Positions 1-17,682 of a stretch of DNA of 64,000 nt are shown in pieces. Each line of letters opens with the position of its first letter. Position 1 is the first letter of the stretch. The stretch is from Brevibacterium pigmentatum (GTDB lineage: Bacteria > Actinomycetota > Actinomycetes > Actinomycetales > Brevibacteriaceae), in assembly GCF_011617465.1 (NCBI RefSeq), contig NZ_CP050153.1, forward strand, positions 2,294,001 through 2,358,000, given 5' to 3'. The notes beneath the pieces are model-generated. The model was not told the origin of the DNA. It searched no databases and saw nothing but the letters and a program-made list of their open reading frames with translations. The position numbers and the translations under genes were made by a program.

Positions 1-4841
<4,841 letters not shown>

Positions 4842-5470
4842 AAATTATGTTACGAATGAATCCCGGCAAGACAGCCGATCGTCACGGGGTGACAGACCGG
4901 CTCATCAAAAAATATCCCGACCAAACACACTCACCCCACAAAACGGTTGGCGGTTCGGCGAAGAACCACCCACCAGGAGTGAAATACTGTTCGATCAGGT
5001 GATTGTCTTACCAGAAATAATAAATGTTCTGGCATCACAACTTGTTCAAACAAACACGCTATTGGATTCTCAAACCACAAACACACACCCATCACCACCA
5101 CCCGAAAAGACGAGCGTGTTCACTGGGGGTATCAGTTCCTATTATGTGTCACCCACCCGGTGTCCTGACACTTGGATCAAACCGTGTTTGTCCTGGTCAG
5201 ACCCAGTGGAAACGGTGTTCCGTGAACCTCGTTTCCGGCGGGGCAACGAGATATAACTCTAGACCACTCCATCCGCACCGTGCAACTCGAAAGCGGAAAT
5301 TCCGCTGTGACACCCGTCACCGGGTGCAAAGACCCGGGTCTACGCCCAACTTCGCTGGCACAGCCGCACGCTTCCCGACCCCGCCAGACGCTCGCCCGTT
5401 GAAGTCGTTTGCCATCACTGCGCAGGTGATTCCCAGCGTTTCAGCACGCCCCGGCCCCTACACTGACGGA
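4842..5470 (-). promoter_or_regulatory. rRNA operon leader and promoter region
   Basis: This gene-free stretch of about 630 bases lies between the 16S 5' end and the divergent FNT channel gene. It is where the rRNA promoters should be. A candidate promoter on the minus strand is TTGCAC (complement of 5280-5285), an 18-base spacer, then TAGAGT (complement of 5256-5261). A leader motif shared with the spacer lies at 5052-5080. The open frame that crosses this stretch into the FNT gene has no coding character before 5471. The promoter assignment is tentative. Confidence 0.5.
5052..5080 (-). promoter_or_regulatory. boxA-like/processing motif in the 16S leader
   Basis: On the minus strand this reads GTGGTTTGAGAATCCAATAG followed by CGTG. 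It matches the spacer copy at 3020-3050 across the GTGGTTTGAGAATC core. The pairing of one copy before 16S and one before 23S is typical of actinobacterial antitermination or processing elements. Confidence 0.55.
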
Positions 5471-6313
5471 ATGACTCAGAAGGAGCAGCGGGAACGTCTC
5501 GGCCGCAACGACCTCGATCTCGAAGATGCCCTCATCGACGAAGCGGCCAACACAGTCACTGAGGGTGCCAAGCGGCTCAATCGGAAGTGGCCGGAACTGA
5601 TAGTCACCGGGCTCTTCGGCGGAATCGATGTCGGGCTCGGCATCTTGGCCATGGTGCTCGTCAAGCAAACGACCGGGTCGGAGATTCTCGCGGGGATGGC
5701 GTTCGGCATCGGCCTATTGGCTTTGAAGCTGGCGCATTCGGAGCTATTCACCGAAGAGTTCCTTCTTCCGATCAACGCCGTCATCGCCGGCCAGGCGAAT
5801 TGGATCCAGGTGTTCCGCCTCTGGCTGACGACTCTCGTGACGAACCTGGTCGGCGGTGCGGTCTTCGCCTGGCTGATCGTCATCGCCCTCCCGGATTACC
5901 ACAAGACGATTGCGGATATGGCGCTCAGCTATATCAATCAGTCCTCGCTCATCGTCATGCTCTCCCTCTCGCTTCTGGCCGGCGCGACGATCACTTTGTC
6001 GACTCGCATGCAACAGGGAACGTCGAATGACGTCGTCAAGGCAATCGTCTGTATGATCACCGGCTTGCTGGTGATCGGAGCGAGCATGTTGCACGGAGCC
6101 ATCAATGCGATCGTCGTCTTTGCCGCCATGATGGCGGGCGCGGACATTTCGATCCTTGATTTCCTGCAGTGGTTCGGAATCGTGATCCCGTTCAACATGC
6201 TCGGTGGGCTGCTGATCATCACCCTGCCTCGGATCGTACGCACTCGCCGTGTGCTCTGGGCAGTGCGCAGAGGCCGCATCTCGCTCGAGGAACTCGAGGA
6301 GCAGAGCGCTTAA
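5471..6313 (+). CDS. Formate/nitrite transporter (FNT) family membrane channel, YfdC-like
   Basis: A 280-residue integral membrane protein with about six hydrophobic helices, the usual size for FNT channels. Family marks are an ELFTEEF segment in the position of the ELFTGN-type broken helix, TNLVGG in a later helix, and a central histidine in MLHGAIN (about residue 208), where FocA has its pore histidine. FNT proteins pass small monovalent anions such as formate, nitrite or hydrosulfide. The substrate here cannot be told, and the general look is closer to E. coli YfdC. The ATG at 5471 was chosen because the longer open frame to its left lies in the rRNA leader. The N-terminal 40 residues are charged and cytosolic. 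It is divergent from the rRNA operon and stands alone. Confidence 0.85.
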   Translation: MTQKEQRERLGRNDLDLEDALIDEAANTVTEGAKRLNRKWPELIVTGLFGGIDVGLGILAMVLVKQTTGSEILAGMAFGIGLLALKLAHSELFTEEFLLPINAVIAGQANWIQVFRLWLTTLVTNLVGGAVFAWLIVIALPDYHKTIADMALSYINQSSLIVMLSLSLLAGATITLSTRMQQGTSNDVVKAIVCMITGLLVIGASMLHGAINAIVVFAAMMAGADISILDFLQWFGIVIPFNMLGGLLIITLPRIVRTRRVLWAVRRGRISLEELEEQSA

Positions 6314-6322
6314 GCCGTTGGT

Positions 6323-6724
6323 TCAGGCTCCGCGGTAACCGGGCATGAGCTGGTCGCTGTCGACGATCTGCTTGCCCAGGGGCATGAGCGAGACGGGGAT
6401 GAGTTTGATGTTCGCCCAGCCGAGCGGGATGCCGATGATCGAGACGAACAGCGGGATCGAGGTGATGACGTGGCCGATGGCCAGCCAGACGCCGGCGACG
6501 ATGAGCCAGATGATGTTGCCCAGGGTCGTCGCCACTCCTGCCGGGCGGGTTTCGATGACCTCGCGGCCGAAGGGCCAGAGTGCGTAGTTGCCGATGCGGA
6601 AGGACGCGATTCCCCACGGGATGGTGACGATGAAGATGCAGGCGATGATGCCGGCGGCCCAGTATCCGAGTGCCAGCCAGAGGCCGGAGAAGATGAACCA
6701 GATGATGTTGAGCAGGGTGCGCAT
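6323..6724 (-). CDS. YccF domain-containing small membrane protein
   Basis: A 133-residue protein built from two related YccF-type halves. The first has LLNIIWFIFSGLWLALGY and a WPFG motif. The second has LGNIIWLIVAGVWLAIGH and a MPLG motif. Each half holds two hydrophobic segments, so four membrane passes are likely. The family is widespread in bacteria but its function is not established. It is convergent with the FNT gene, with only nine bases between the two stop codons. It begins with ATG at 6724, preceded by GGAGAT on the coding strand. Confidence 0.85.
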   Translation of the reverse strand: MRTLLNIIWFIFSGLWLALGYWAAGIIACIFIVTIPWGIASFRIGNYALWPFGREVIETRPAGVATTLGNIIWLIVAGVWLAIGHVITSIPLFVSIIGIPLGWANIKLIPVSLMPLGKQIVDSDQLMPGYRGA

Positions 6725-7038
6725 GATCTCCTCGTGCGTTCGTCAGTCGGTATTCGTTCGGTTATCCGTCATCTGCCAGTCTGCTCGATGACCGCATGCT
6801 TTTCCATGGTGATGGCCCCACATCGCCAGTCCGGTTGACCGCCGGCTGCCGGAGCGCACGCTGATTGACCGCGTTCCGTTGGCCGCAAGGCTGCCGCTGA
6901 AGCCGCCTCTACAATGCAGCCTCTTGTATTCGTCGATGACAAGGTTTTCCGTTGTCGAACGGTCCCAACTGTCGTGAATACGACAATGCCGCGCCCTCCG
7001 GGTGCGGAGGACACGGCATTATCAATGACGGAGGCTGC
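6725..7038. other. Intergenic stretch between yccF and tyrS
   Basis: About 310 bases without a supported gene. The right end holds the tyrS terminator hairpin. The left half probably contains the yccF promoter, but I find no convincing -35/-10 pair. The overlapping open frames have no recognisable protein signature. Confidence 0.6.
6985..7020 (-). terminator. Terminator hairpin downstream of tyrS
   Basis: AATGCCG at 6985-6991 pairs with CGGCATT at 7014-7020, and an inner CCTCC/GGAGG stem closes around a short loop. It starts 18 bases after the tyrS stop codon. The outer A/T bases give a short U run on either strand. Confidence 0.7.
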
Positions 7039-8325
7039 TCAGCCGACGATGTCGACAGCACCGAGGGTCTTCTTGCCTCGGCGCAGGAGGACGACTCCTC
7101 CAGCTTCTGTCGAGAGCACATCCGCAGAAGACAGGGTCTGCTCCTGGTCGGCGACCTTGACGTTGTTGACGTACGCTCCCCCGTCCTTGATGGCACGGCG
7201 AGCCTCACCCTTGGACTTGACGATGCCGGCAGCGACGAACGCATCAGCAACCGGCAGGCCTTCGGCCAGCTGGGTCGTCGACACCTCACCCCGCGGCAGC
7301 TCGGAAGTTGCCGCACCCAGCGTCGACGAATCAAGGCCGGTGAGCTCTCCCCCGCCGAAGAGGGCGGAGGCCGCGGCGATGGCCTGTTCGTAAGCCTGGC
7401 GTCCGTGGACCAAGGTGGTGACATCCTCGGCGAGGGCCTTCTGCGCTACACGGGTATGCGGGGCAGCAGTGAACTCGGCTTCGATGGCGTCGATCTCGTC
7501 GAGCGGGCGCAGCGAGAACACCTTGAGGTATTTCACCACGTCGCGGTCGTCGGCGTTGAGCCAGAACTGACTGAAGGCGTACGGGCTGGTCAGCGACGAG
7601 TCGAGCCACACGGTGCCGGATTCGGTCTTGCCGAACTTCGTTCCGTCGGCCTTCGTGATCAGCGGGGTGGCCAGGGCGTGAACGGACTTCTGCTCGACGC
7701 GGCGGATGAGGTCGACGCCCGAGGTGAGGTTGCCCCACTGGTCGGAGCCGCCGGTCTGCAGGGAGCAGCCGTAGCGGCGGTTGAGTTCGAGGTAGTCGTT
7801 GCCCTGGAGGATCTGGTACGAGAACTCGGTGAAGGAGATGCCGGCTTCGCTGTTGAGGCGCGCGGAGACGGATTCCTTCGCGAGCATCCGGTTGACCGGG
7901 AAGTGCTTGCCGATGTCACGGAGGAAGTCGATGGCCGACAGCTGGGAGGTCCAGTCGAGGTTGTTGACGATCTGCGCGGCGTTGGGGCCGTCGAAGTCGA
8001 GGAACTTCTCGACCTGGGCGCGGATCTTCGCCACCCATTCTTCGACGACCTCACGCGGGTTGAGCGTCCGCTCCCCCGACATGCGCGGGTCGCCGATGAG
8101 ACCGGTGGCGCCGCCGACGAGGGCCAGCGGGTTGTGTCCGGCCTGCTGGAGGCGGGCGGCGGTGAGCAGCTGGACGAGGTTGCCCATGTGCAGGCTCGGG
8201 GCCGTCGGATCGAAACCGACATAATAGGTCAGCGACTCCTCGGCCAGGGCTTTCTGCAGGGCGGTCTCGTCTGTGGAAACTGCGACGAGCCCGCGGGCCT
8301 TGAGTTCGCTGAAGATGTCGGTCAC
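7039..8325 (-). CDS. tyrS: Tyrosyl-tRNA synthetase
   Basis: A 428-residue class I aminoacyl-tRNA synthetase that charges tRNA-Tyr with tyrosine in the cytosol. The N-terminal catalytic domain shows YYVGFDPTAPSLHMGNL, where HMGN stands in place of HIGH. QILQGNDYLELNRRYGC and the QTGGSDQWGN block that binds tyrosine and tRNA follow, and then KFGKTESG in place of KMSKS. The C-terminal 70 residues form an S4-like RNA-binding domain (KGEARRAIKDGGAYVNN). The length is normal. It is a single gene followed by a terminator hairpin. The ATG at 8325 fits the family N-terminus. Confidence 0.96.
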   Translation of the reverse strand: MTDIFSELKARGLVAVSTDETALQKALAEESLTYYVGFDPTAPSLHMGNLVQLLTAARLQQAGHNPLALVGGATGLIGDPRMSGERTLNPREVVEEWVAKIRAQVEKFLDFDGPNAAQIVNNLDWTSQLSAIDFLRDIGKHFPVNRMLAKESVSARLNSEAGISFTEFSYQILQGNDYLELNRRYGCSLQTGGSDQWGNLTSGVDLIRRVEQKSVHALATPLITKADGTKFGKTESGTVWLDSSLTSPYAFSQFWLNADDRDVVKYLKVFSLRPLDEIDAIEAEFTAAPHTRVAQKALAEDVTTLVHGRQAYEQAIAAASALFGGGELTGLDSSTLGAATSELPRGEVSTTQLAEGLPVADAFVAAGIVKSKGEARRAIKDGGAYVNNVKVADQEQTLSSADVLSTEAGGVVLLRRGKKTLGAVDIVG

Positions 8326-8397
8326 TTCGGTCCTTTCGAATCTTTGGTCTGTGCCGGCGCGGAGCCGACGGGGTCAATTCTACGTGTTTGCCGAGGC

Positions 8398-8754
8398 GGC
8401 ACTTCCCTTGCCTGCCATCTGAGCAACAGCGACGGACTGAACAACTCACGGTTCGCCATCTCGTCCTCGGCGCAGGAGCACTATCCCTGCACCCGCGCCG
8501 TGGCCAAGGCCGTTCATGCGTCCGAGCAGAACCTTGCGGGAATCGTTTGGCACTCTCGACAAGCTGAGATCAGCCACCAGCCAGACGCCGAAGTCCTTGT
8601 CCTGTTCGCCGACCGATTGGCCAAAGGCCGTGATGGGCTGGTTCCCACACAGTCGCTGACGGCGGTCGGTTCGATCGGCGAAGGAGCCGGACGCATCGTA
8701 TTGGACGAGCTGCTCGAGGATCTCGGCGTCACCGTGGTCTCACCGCTCAGCTGA
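8398..8754 (+). pseudogene. Remnant of a RES-domain protein (C-terminal part)
   Basis: The last 110-odd codons of a plus-strand frame ending at 8754 resemble the C-terminal half of RES-domain proteins: YPCTRAVAKAVHA, then LAGIVWHSRQAE, then VLVLFADRL. RES toxins degrade NAD+ and are usually paired with an Xre-like antitoxin. No start codon with a ribosome site is visible, the N-terminal half of the domain is missing, and no antitoxin gene is nearby. The part of the frame to the left of about 8398 is the antisense of tyrS. I infer a decayed gene. The alternative is chance resemblance. Confidence 0.5.
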
Positions 8755-8806
8755 GGCCAGCTCCCCCTCATCGGCGTATAGAGGAGCGATTCCTCAACCG
8801 GACCAG

Positions 8807-10267
<1,461 letters not shown>

Positions 10268-10386
10268 TCATTGAAATGAAGAAACTCAGTTGTCATTGTT
10301 CCAGTTTTCCCTCGCCGAGGCGGCCGTCCGTCCCGTGGATTCCCACCGAGGCAGCGCGCCCGGCTCCAGGGCACGCCGACAGAAGC

Positions 10387-11903
<1,517 letters not shown>

Positions 11904-11940
11904 TCATCGGCGCTGGGCTCGTCAGCGCTGAGTTTGCGGC

Positions 11941-13227
11941 TCAGCCGGCGATGAGGCCGGGTAGGGCCTCGATGAACGGGGTGAGCTCGTCGGTGGTGAT
12001 GGTCAGCGGCGGGGCGAGGCGCAGGCGTCCCGGGGCGACAGGGTTGATGATGAACCCGGCCTCAAGTGCGCGGGCGGCCACGGCCTTCGAGTCCGGGACC
12101 TGGCCGTCAGCGGCTCCATCCGCACCGTCAGCTGCGGCGCCAGCACCGGCTGTCAGTTCGAGCCCGAGCAGCAGTCCCTTGCCGGTGATCTCTCCGATGC
12201 CGTCGACCTTTGCCAGCTGCCCCTTGAGCCAGTCGCTGGTCTCGGACACGTGGTCGAGGAGGTTGTCCTTCTCGATGGTCTCGAGCACGGCGAGTCCGGC
12301 AGCACACGACAGAGGGTTGCCGCCGAAGGTCGTGCCGTGCTGACCGGCTTCGAGCAGCTTCGTGTTCGCATCCCCGACGGTGATGGTCGCACCGATCGGC
12401 ATTCCGCCGCCGAGTCCCTTCGCCGAGGTGATGATGTCTGGAGTGACGCCCTCACCGATCTCGGGATCCTGGTGAGCGAACCACGAGCCGGTGCGGCCGA
12501 TGCCCGACTGCACCTCGTCGAGGACCATGAGCGCCCCGACCTTCTGCGTCAGTTCTCGCACCGCGGTGAGGTAGCCGGCCGGATGCGTTCGCACGCCGAC
12601 CTCTCCTTGGACGGGTTCGATGAACACAGCCGCGGTGTTCTCATTGATGGCTGCTTCGAGCGCTTCGACATCCCCGTAGGGGACGTGGACGACTCCGGGA
12701 ACGCCGGGAGCGAAGGGCTCACGGTAGGCGGCCTTCGCCGTCAGTGCGAGGGCGCCCATGGTGCGGCCGTGGAAGGCCCCTTCGACGGCGATGATGAAGG
12801 GCCGTCCCCCGCCGGCGGCGCGGCGGGCCATCTTGAAGGCCGCCTCGTTGGCTTCGGTTCCCGAGTTCGAGAAGAACACGGCGGACCCGGCGGGCAGGTC
12901 GAGGATCTCGTGGAGTTTCTCTGCCAGGCCGATCTGGGCCGGAGATGTGAAGAAGTTCGAGATGTGGCCGAGTGTCGAGGCCTGCTCGGTGATGGCGCTG
13001 ACCCATGCGGGGTGACAGTGGCCGAGGGCGTTGACGGCGATGCCGGCGAGCAGGTCGAGGTACTTCTTGCCCGCCGAATCCCACACATAGGAGCCTTCAC
13101 CGCGGACGATGTCGAGCTGCGGGGACCCGAACACCGGGGACAGGACACGGGAGAAATCGTCGCGCCACGTCTGGGCCTGGTCACAAGCCTGCGCAGCCGA
13201 ATCCTGCGTACCCGTCTGATCACTCAT
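11941..13227 (-). CDS. argD: Acetylornithine aminotransferase
   Basis: A 428-residue PLP enzyme of aminotransferase class III that makes N-acetylornithine from N-acetylglutamate semialdehyde. Motifs are [15 protein letters not shown], the PLP-holding [12 protein letters not shown], and [10 protein letters not shown] with the Schiff-base lysine. An extra segment rich in alanine, glycine and aspartate (about residues 355-370) is inserted near the C-terminus and is probably a surface loop. Its ATG overlaps the argB stop as ATGA at 13224-13227. Confidence 0.95.
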   Translation of the reverse strand: MSDQTGTQDSAAQACDQAQTWRDDFSRVLSPVFGSPQLDIVRGEGSYVWDSAGKKYLDLLAGIAVNALGHCHPAWVSAITEQASTLGHISNFFTSPAQIGLAEKLHEILDLPAGSAVFFSNSGTEANEAAFKMARRAAGGGRPFIIAVEGAFHGRTMGALALTAKAAYREPFAPGVPGVVHVPYGDVEALEAAINENTAAVFIEPVQGEVGVRTHPAGYLTAVRELTQKVGALMVLDEVQSGIGRTGSWFAHQDPEIGEGVTPDIITSAKGLGGGMPIGATITVGDANTKLLEAGQHGTTFGGNPLSCAAGLAVLETIEKDNLLDHVSETSDWLKGQLAKVDGIGEITGKGLLLGLELTAGAGAAADGADGAADGQVPDSKAVAARALEAGFIINPVAPGRLRLAPPLTITTDELTPFIEALPGLIAG

Positions 13228-14252
13228 GAACGTCCTCCGTTGCTGTCGTTGCTAGCGTTCAAACCATCCGTCGGGGCCGCCTCGGCGGGGTTCGCCTGGT
13301 GCCCGTCGCCCAGCGGTGCGGGTTCGACGATGGTGTCTTCGACCATGGTGCCGATACCCTCCGAGGTGAAGACCTCGAGGAGGAGGGAATGCGCCATCCG
13401 GCCGTCGATGATGTGGGCCTGCTTGACCCCATGCTCGATCGCCTCGAGTGCGGCGGTCATCTTAGGGATCATCCCCGAATCGAGCGACGGCAGGAGTTCG
13501 CGCAGCTTGTCCGGGTCGATGCGGGAGATGAGCGAGGACGTGTCCGGCCAGTTCGCGTAGAGGCCGGGCACATCGGTGAGCATGATGAGTTTGTGGGCCT
13601 TGAGTGCCTTCGCCACCGCCGAGGCGGCCAAGTCCGCATTGATGTTGAGCGGCTTTCCGGCTTCTCCCCCGATCTCCGAGGCGATGGAGCAGATGACGGG
13701 CACCCGTCCGGCGTCGAGGAGTTCGGTCAGCACGGTGGTGTTGACCTGGGCGATTTCGCCCACCCGGCCGAGGTCGATGACTTCGCCGTCCACCTCGGCG
13801 GTGGTTTTGTTGGCGAGAAGAAGGTCCGCGTCTTCACCGGACAGTCCGATCGCGGCGTCACCGTTCTGGTTGATCCGGGACACGATGTCGCGGTTGACCT
13901 GGCCGGACAGGACCATGCGGATGACTTCGGCGGCTTCCTCGGTGGTCACGCGCTGCCCGGCCTTGAACTCGGACTCGATGCCCAAGCGTTTCAGCATGGC
14001 CGAGATCTGGGGGCCGCCGCCGTGGACGACGACGGGGCGGATGCCGGCGAAGCGGAGGAACGCGATGTCATCGGCGAACGACTGCTGCAGCTCCGGGGAG
14101 ACCATGGCGTTGCCACCGTATTTGATGACGATCGTGGCACCGGCGAAGGTCTTGATCCAGGGCAGCGCCTCGGTGAGCGCTTCGGCCTTGACCTGGGCGG
14201 CGGCGAGCCGTGCGGCCGTGGATTTCGTGGACATGTCGACGGGGCTGTTCAT
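13224..14252 (-). CDS. argB: Acetylglutamate kinase
   Basis: A 342-residue kinase that phosphorylates N-acetylglutamate, usually the arginine-inhibited step. Motifs are [20 protein letters not shown] and [12 protein letters not shown]. The C-terminal tail of about 35 residues, rich in Pro, Ala and Asn, extends beyond the usual end of the family. The start at 14252 was chosen because its ATG overlaps the argJ stop as ATGA. The longer frame upstream is the antisense-like arginine-rich shadow of argJ. Confidence 0.95.
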   Translation of the reverse strand: MNSPVDMSTKSTAARLAAAQVKAEALTEALPWIKTFAGATIVIKYGGNAMVSPELQQSFADDIAFLRFAGIRPVVVHGGGPQISAMLKRLGIESEFKAGQRVTTEEAAEVIRMVLSGQVNRDIVSRINQNGDAAIGLSGEDADLLLANKTTAEVDGEVIDLGRVGEIAQVNTTVLTELLDAGRVPVICSIASEIGGEAGKPLNINADLAASAVAKALKAHKLIMLTDVPGLYANWPDTSSLISRIDPDKLRELLPSLDSGMIPKMTAALEAIEHGVKQAHIIDGRMAHSLLLEVFTSEGIGTMVEDTIVEPAPLGDGHQANPAEAAPTDGLNASNDSNGGRS

Positions 14253-15427
14253 GAGGAGTAGGCGCTGTTCTCTTCGACGTAGTCGTGGGTGAGGTCCGAG
14301 GTCCACACGGTGGCGGTGTCGTCGCCTGCGTGGAGGTCGATGGTGACGTCGACGGTGCGGTCGAACGTCACGTTCGCGGGGTCTTCGTCGGGGCCGGAGG
14401 CCGTGCACACCTGGACGCCGTTGATGATGACGTCGATCTGGGTGGGATCGAATTCCGCCGAGGTGGTTCCCACCTGAGCGACGACGCGCCCCCAGTTCGG
14501 GTCCTCCCCGAAGATCGCGGCCTTGAACAGGGCCGACCTGGCCACGGAGCGGGAGACGTCGACGGCGTCTTGCTCGCTGGCGGCACCTTTGGTGGTGATG
14601 GCGATGTCGTGGTGGGCGCCTTCGGCGTCGACGTGGAGTTGGTGCATGAGGTCGAGGCAGAGTTCGCGCAGCAGGGCGGTGAACTCGTCGGCGTCGACGT
14701 CTGCATCGTGGGCGCCGGACGACATGAGGATGACGGTGTCATTCGTCGACATGCACCCGTCGGTGTCAAGGCGGTCGAAGGACTGGCTCGTCGAAGCACG
14801 CAAGGCCTGGTCGAGAGTCGCTTGGTCGAGTTTCGCGTCGGTGGTGATGACGACGAGCATCGTGGCCAGCCCCGGTGCGAGCATGCCGGCGCCTTTGCCC
14901 ATGCCTCCGATCGTGTAGCCGCTGGCCCCGGTGCGGCTGGCGGTCTTCGCGACGGTGTCGGTGGTCATGATCGCTTCGGCGGCGGACTGTCCGGCTTCGA
15001 CGCTGGTATCGGCGGCGGCGACGAGTGGTGCGAGGTTGTTCACGATGGAGTCGCGGAAGTCCTGGCCGCCGACGCCGATGAGTCCGGTCGAGCATACGAG
15101 CACGTCCTCGGCCACGGTGGAGGTGCCGGCGTCGGTGAGGAGTTCGGCAGTGGTCTGCGCGGTCAGGGTGGTGGTCTCGTAGCCGAAGTCGCCGGTGTAG
15201 CAGTTCGCTCCCCCGGAGTTGAGGACGACGGCGCGTGCCTGCCCGTTGGCCGAGGCCTTCTGAGACCACAGGACGGGGTTGGCCTTACAGCGGTTGGAGG
15301 TGTAGACGGCGGCGACGGCAGTGTCGGGTCCGTTGTTGACCACGAGTGAGAGGTCTTTGGTGCCGGAGGGTTTGAGCCCGGCGGTGAGTCCGGAGGCGGT
15401 GAAGCCGAGTGGGGCGGTGACGCTCAT
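14249..15427 (-). CDS. argJ: Bifunctional ornithine acetyltransferase / N-acetylglutamate synthase
   Basis: A 392-residue ArgJ that transfers the acetyl group from acetylornithine to glutamate, so acetyl is recycled. The precursor cleaves itself into two chains before a conserved threonine, seen here in [22 protein letters not shown] and [13 protein letters not shown] are further family blocks. Both neighbour joints are ATGA overlaps (argC at 15424-15427, argB at 14249-14252), which fixes the start. Whether it is mono- or bifunctional cannot be read from the sequence. Confidence 0.96.
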   Translation of the reverse strand: MSVTAPLGFTASGLTAGLKPSGTKDLSLVVNNGPDTAVAAVYTSNRCKANPVLWSQKASANGQARAVVLNSGGANCYTGDFGYETTTLTAQTTAELLTDAGTSTVAEDVLVCSTGLIGVGGQDFRDSIVNNLAPLVAAADTSVEAGQSAAEAIMTTDTVAKTASRTGASGYTIGGMGKGAGMLAPGLATMLVVITTDAKLDQATLDQALRASTSQSFDRLDTDGCMSTNDTVILMSSGAHDADVDADEFTALLRELCLDLMHQLHVDAEGAHHDIAITTKGAASEQDAVDVSRSVARSALFKAAIFGEDPNWGRVVAQVGTTSAEFDPTQIDVIINGVQVCTASGPDEDPANVTFDRTVDVTIDLHAGDDTATVWTSDLTHDYVEENSAYSS

Positions 15428-16533
15428 GGGGCGACTCCTTCGAGGGGAAGGGCGGTGGTCTCGTCGAGACCGAGGGCCAAGTGGATGGATTGGATGGCTT
15501 GTCCGGCCGTGCCGCGGACCAGGTTGTCGAGTGCCACGACAACGAGGATCTTCTCCGCGCGTTCGTCGACGGTGAACTGGATCTGCGCGATGTTCGACCC
15601 GGGCGTGGCTGCGGTCTGCGGCCACTGGCCGTCGGGAAGGACACGGACGAAGGGTTCGGCGGCGTAGGCCTGGTCGAAGGCAGAAGCGAGCTGCTCCTTG
15701 AGCACCGCTGTGTCGAGAAGTCCCTCGGCGGTGCGCGGTGCGGCTTCACCTGCGTCGGCAGTAATAGTCGCGAGGATCCCGCGGGCCATGGGCACGAGGG
15801 TCGGGGTGAAGGAGATGCGGGTGGGGCCGTCGGCGGCGTCGGCGCCGAGGACTCCGTTGAGGTTCTGTTCGATCTCGGGCACGTGCCGGTGGGTGCCGCC
15901 GGTTCCGTACGGCGAGGCGTTGCCGAGGATTTCGGCGGCGGTGAGGTGCGGTTTGAGCGCCTTGCCTGCTCCGGAGACGCCGTTAGCAAGAACAGCATTG
16001 AGCCCGGCGGGAGCGGCGAGGCCAGCCTGGATGAGTGGCGCGAGGCCAAGCGTCACGGCGGTCACATTGCAGCCGGGAACGGCAATACGAGTCGCGGCCT
16101 TGAGAGCTTCACGCTGCTTGGCGCCGTTGGCGGTGAGGAGTTCGGGCAACCCGTACGTCCAGGTGCCCTGGTGTGCGGAGCCGTAGAACTTCTCCCACGC
16201 CGCCGCGCTGATGAGGCGGTGGTCTGCGGCGAGGTCGACGATGAGGGTGTCCGGGCTCGTGGATTCGAGTTCGGCGGCGATCTGTCCGGACTGGCCGTGC
16301 GGGAGCGCGAGGATGACGACATCGTGGCCGGCGAGCACCTCGGCGGTGGACTCCTGGACCACGAGGTCAGAGAATCGGGGAAGATGGGGTTGATGTCGGC
16401 CGAGCTTCTCGCCCGCGGTGGAATGTCCGCACACCGTGGTGACGTTCAAGTGGGGGTGAGTGCTCAGCAGCCGGAGGACCTCTCCCCCGGCGTATCCGGT
16501 GGCACCGGAGACGGCAACCGTAAGATCGTTCAT
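15424..16533 (-). CDS. argC: N-acetyl-gamma-glutamyl-phosphate reductase
   Basis: A 369-residue NADPH-dependent reductase, third step of arginine synthesis. The N-terminal Rossmann motif GATGYAGGEVLRLL and the catalytic cysteine in VAVPGCNVTAVTLGLAPL are present. It is the first gene of the arg cluster. I place the start at the ATG at 16533 (MNDLTVAVSGATG). A frame extension of seven residues upstream runs into the regulatory region. The promoter region is shared with the divergent quinone oxidoreductase. Confidence 0.95.
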   Translation of the reverse strand: MNDLTVAVSGATGYAGGEVLRLLSTHPHLNVTTVCGHSTAGEKLGRHQPHLPRFSDLVVQESTAEVLAGHDVVILALPHGQSGQIAAELESTSPDTLIVDLAADHRLISAAAWEKFYGSAHQGTWTYGLPELLTANGAKQREALKAATRIAVPGCNVTAVTLGLAPLIQAGLAAPAGLNAVLANGVSGAGKALKPHLTAAEILGNASPYGTGGTHRHVPEIEQNLNGVLGADAADGPTRISFTPTLVPMARGILATITADAGEAAPRTAEGLLDTAVLKEQLASAFDQAYAAEPFVRVLPDGQWPQTAATPGSNIAQIQFTVDERAEKILVVVALDNLVRGTAGQAIQSIHLALGLDETTALPLEGVAP

Positions 16534-16568
16534 ATGTATAACCATACCAGGCAATTAATTTATATGCA
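16531..16568. promoter_or_regulatory. Candidate ARG box(es) in the argC-qor divergent region
   Basis: The 44 bases between the two divergent start codons are strikingly AT-rich for this genome. They hold two ARG-box-like arms, TGCATATAAATTAAT on the minus strand (16554-16568) and CATATGTATAACCAT on the plus strand (16531-16545). ArgR sites in other bacteria are imperfect palindromes of TGAATWWWWATTCA type. The position just before argC is where one expects the operator. The match is partial. Confidence 0.4.
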
Positions 16569-16577
16569 GGAGGCGTC

Positions 16578-17552
16578 ATGACCCAGGCAGTTCGTGCAAT
16601 GCAGGCCGGTGGACCCGAGGTCCTTGAGTTCGGCGAGATCGAAACTCCGAAGCCGGGCCCTGGTGAGGTGCTCGTCAACGTCGAGGCCGCAGGCGTGAAT
16701 TTCATCGACACGTACCGCCGTTCGGGCGTCTACCCGATGGAGTACCCGCACGTCGTCGGCGTCGAGGGCACCGGATATATCGCCGAGGTGGGCGAAGGCA
16801 TTGAGAGCTGGCAAGTCGGTGACCGTGTGGCCTGGCACGAGGGCCCGGGTTCGTATGCGACGCAGGTCGTCGTGAAGGGCGATTTCCTTCTGCGTGTGCC
16901 GGAGGGCGTGTCCGCCGAGGTGGCTGCGGCGATGCCGCTGCAGGGACTGACGGCGCAGTACCTGGCGACGAGCTCGCACGAGATCAAGCCGGGACAGACG
17001 GCACTTGTGCATGCTGGTGCCGGCGGCGTCGGTCTGCTGCTCACGCAGATCATCAAGCACCTGGGCGGCAATGTCATTTCAACGGTGAGCACCGAGGAGA
17101 AGGCGGAGCTGGCGCGAAAGGCCGGCGCCGATGACGTGTTCCTCTACGGTGAGGGCGTCGACATCACGGCGAAGGTCAAGGAGCTCACCGACGGCGAAGG
17201 TGTCGATGTCGCCTATGACGGTGTCGGAAAGACGACGTTTGATGCATCGCTGGCGTCGATCAAGCCGTTGGGATCGATGGTGCTCTTCGGCGGGGCCTCG
17301 GGTCAGGTGCCGCCGTTCGACATCCAGCGATTGAACTCTTCGGGGGGAATCTTCCTGTCCCGTCCGTCTCTGGCGTGGTTCGTGCGCAGCTCGGAGGAGC
17401 TGGCGAAACGTTCGGCGATGCTCTTCAACGGCATCGAACACGGCTGGCTCAACTTCCGCGTCGGCGCCACGTTTGCTCTGGCTGATGCCGCGGATGCACA
17501 TCGGGCACTTGAGGGCCGCAAGACGACCGGCAAAGTTGTGCTGACGGCCTGA
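16578..17552 (+). CDS. NADPH:quinone oxidoreductase, zinc-free MDR family
   Basis: A 324-residue medium-chain dehydrogenase/reductase of the quinone-reductase type. GVNFIDTYRRSGVYP and VVGVEGTGYIAEVGEG mark the N-terminal GroES-like domain. VHAGAGGVGLLLTQ is the nucleotide-binding turn. The zinc ligands of alcohol dehydrogenases are absent. It probably reduces quinones or other conjugated carbonyls with NADPH. An AGGAGG ribosome site lies four bases before the ATG. It is divergent from argC and marks the left border of the defence island, which starts 130 bases downstream. Confidence 0.92.
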   Translation: MTQAVRAMQAGGPEVLEFGEIETPKPGPGEVLVNVEAAGVNFIDTYRRSGVYPMEYPHVVGVEGTGYIAEVGEGIESWQVGDRVAWHEGPGSYATQVVVKGDFLLRVPEGVSAEVAAAMPLQGLTAQYLATSSHEIKPGQTALVHAGAGGVGLLLTQIIKHLGGNVISTVSTEEKAELARKAGADDVFLYGEGVDITAKVKELTDGEGVDVAYDGVGKTTFDASLASIKPLGSMVLFGGASGQVPPFDIQRLNSSGGIFLSRPSLAWFVRSSEELAKRSAMLFNGIEHGWLNFRVGATFALADAADAHRALEGRKTTGKVVLTA

Positions 17553-17682
17553 GTAACGAACCGGAAACAACAGTCTCAACACGCTTCAAACTACGGTAAT
17601 CCCTTCAAAACTGGTTGTAATCTACTTACCGTGACAGATGAAATTTTGGAGTAGCGCTTCAGGCGCGAAGGAGTTCAGTCTG

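Noticed and set aside
6952..8397. Long plus-strand frame opposite tyrS (first part of a 600-codon frame)
   Set aside because: It is the antisense of the well-supported tyrS gene. Only the part after about 8398 has any independent signal.
12250..13560. A 436-codon plus-strand frame opposite argD and argB
   Set aside because: It is the GC-driven antisense shadow of two certain genes, with no family motif.
17638..17682. Earlier ATG of the SNF2 gene (15 extra residues)
   Set aside because: It has no ribosome site, while the ATG at 17683 has AAGGAG at good spacing. The longer form cannot be fully excluded.
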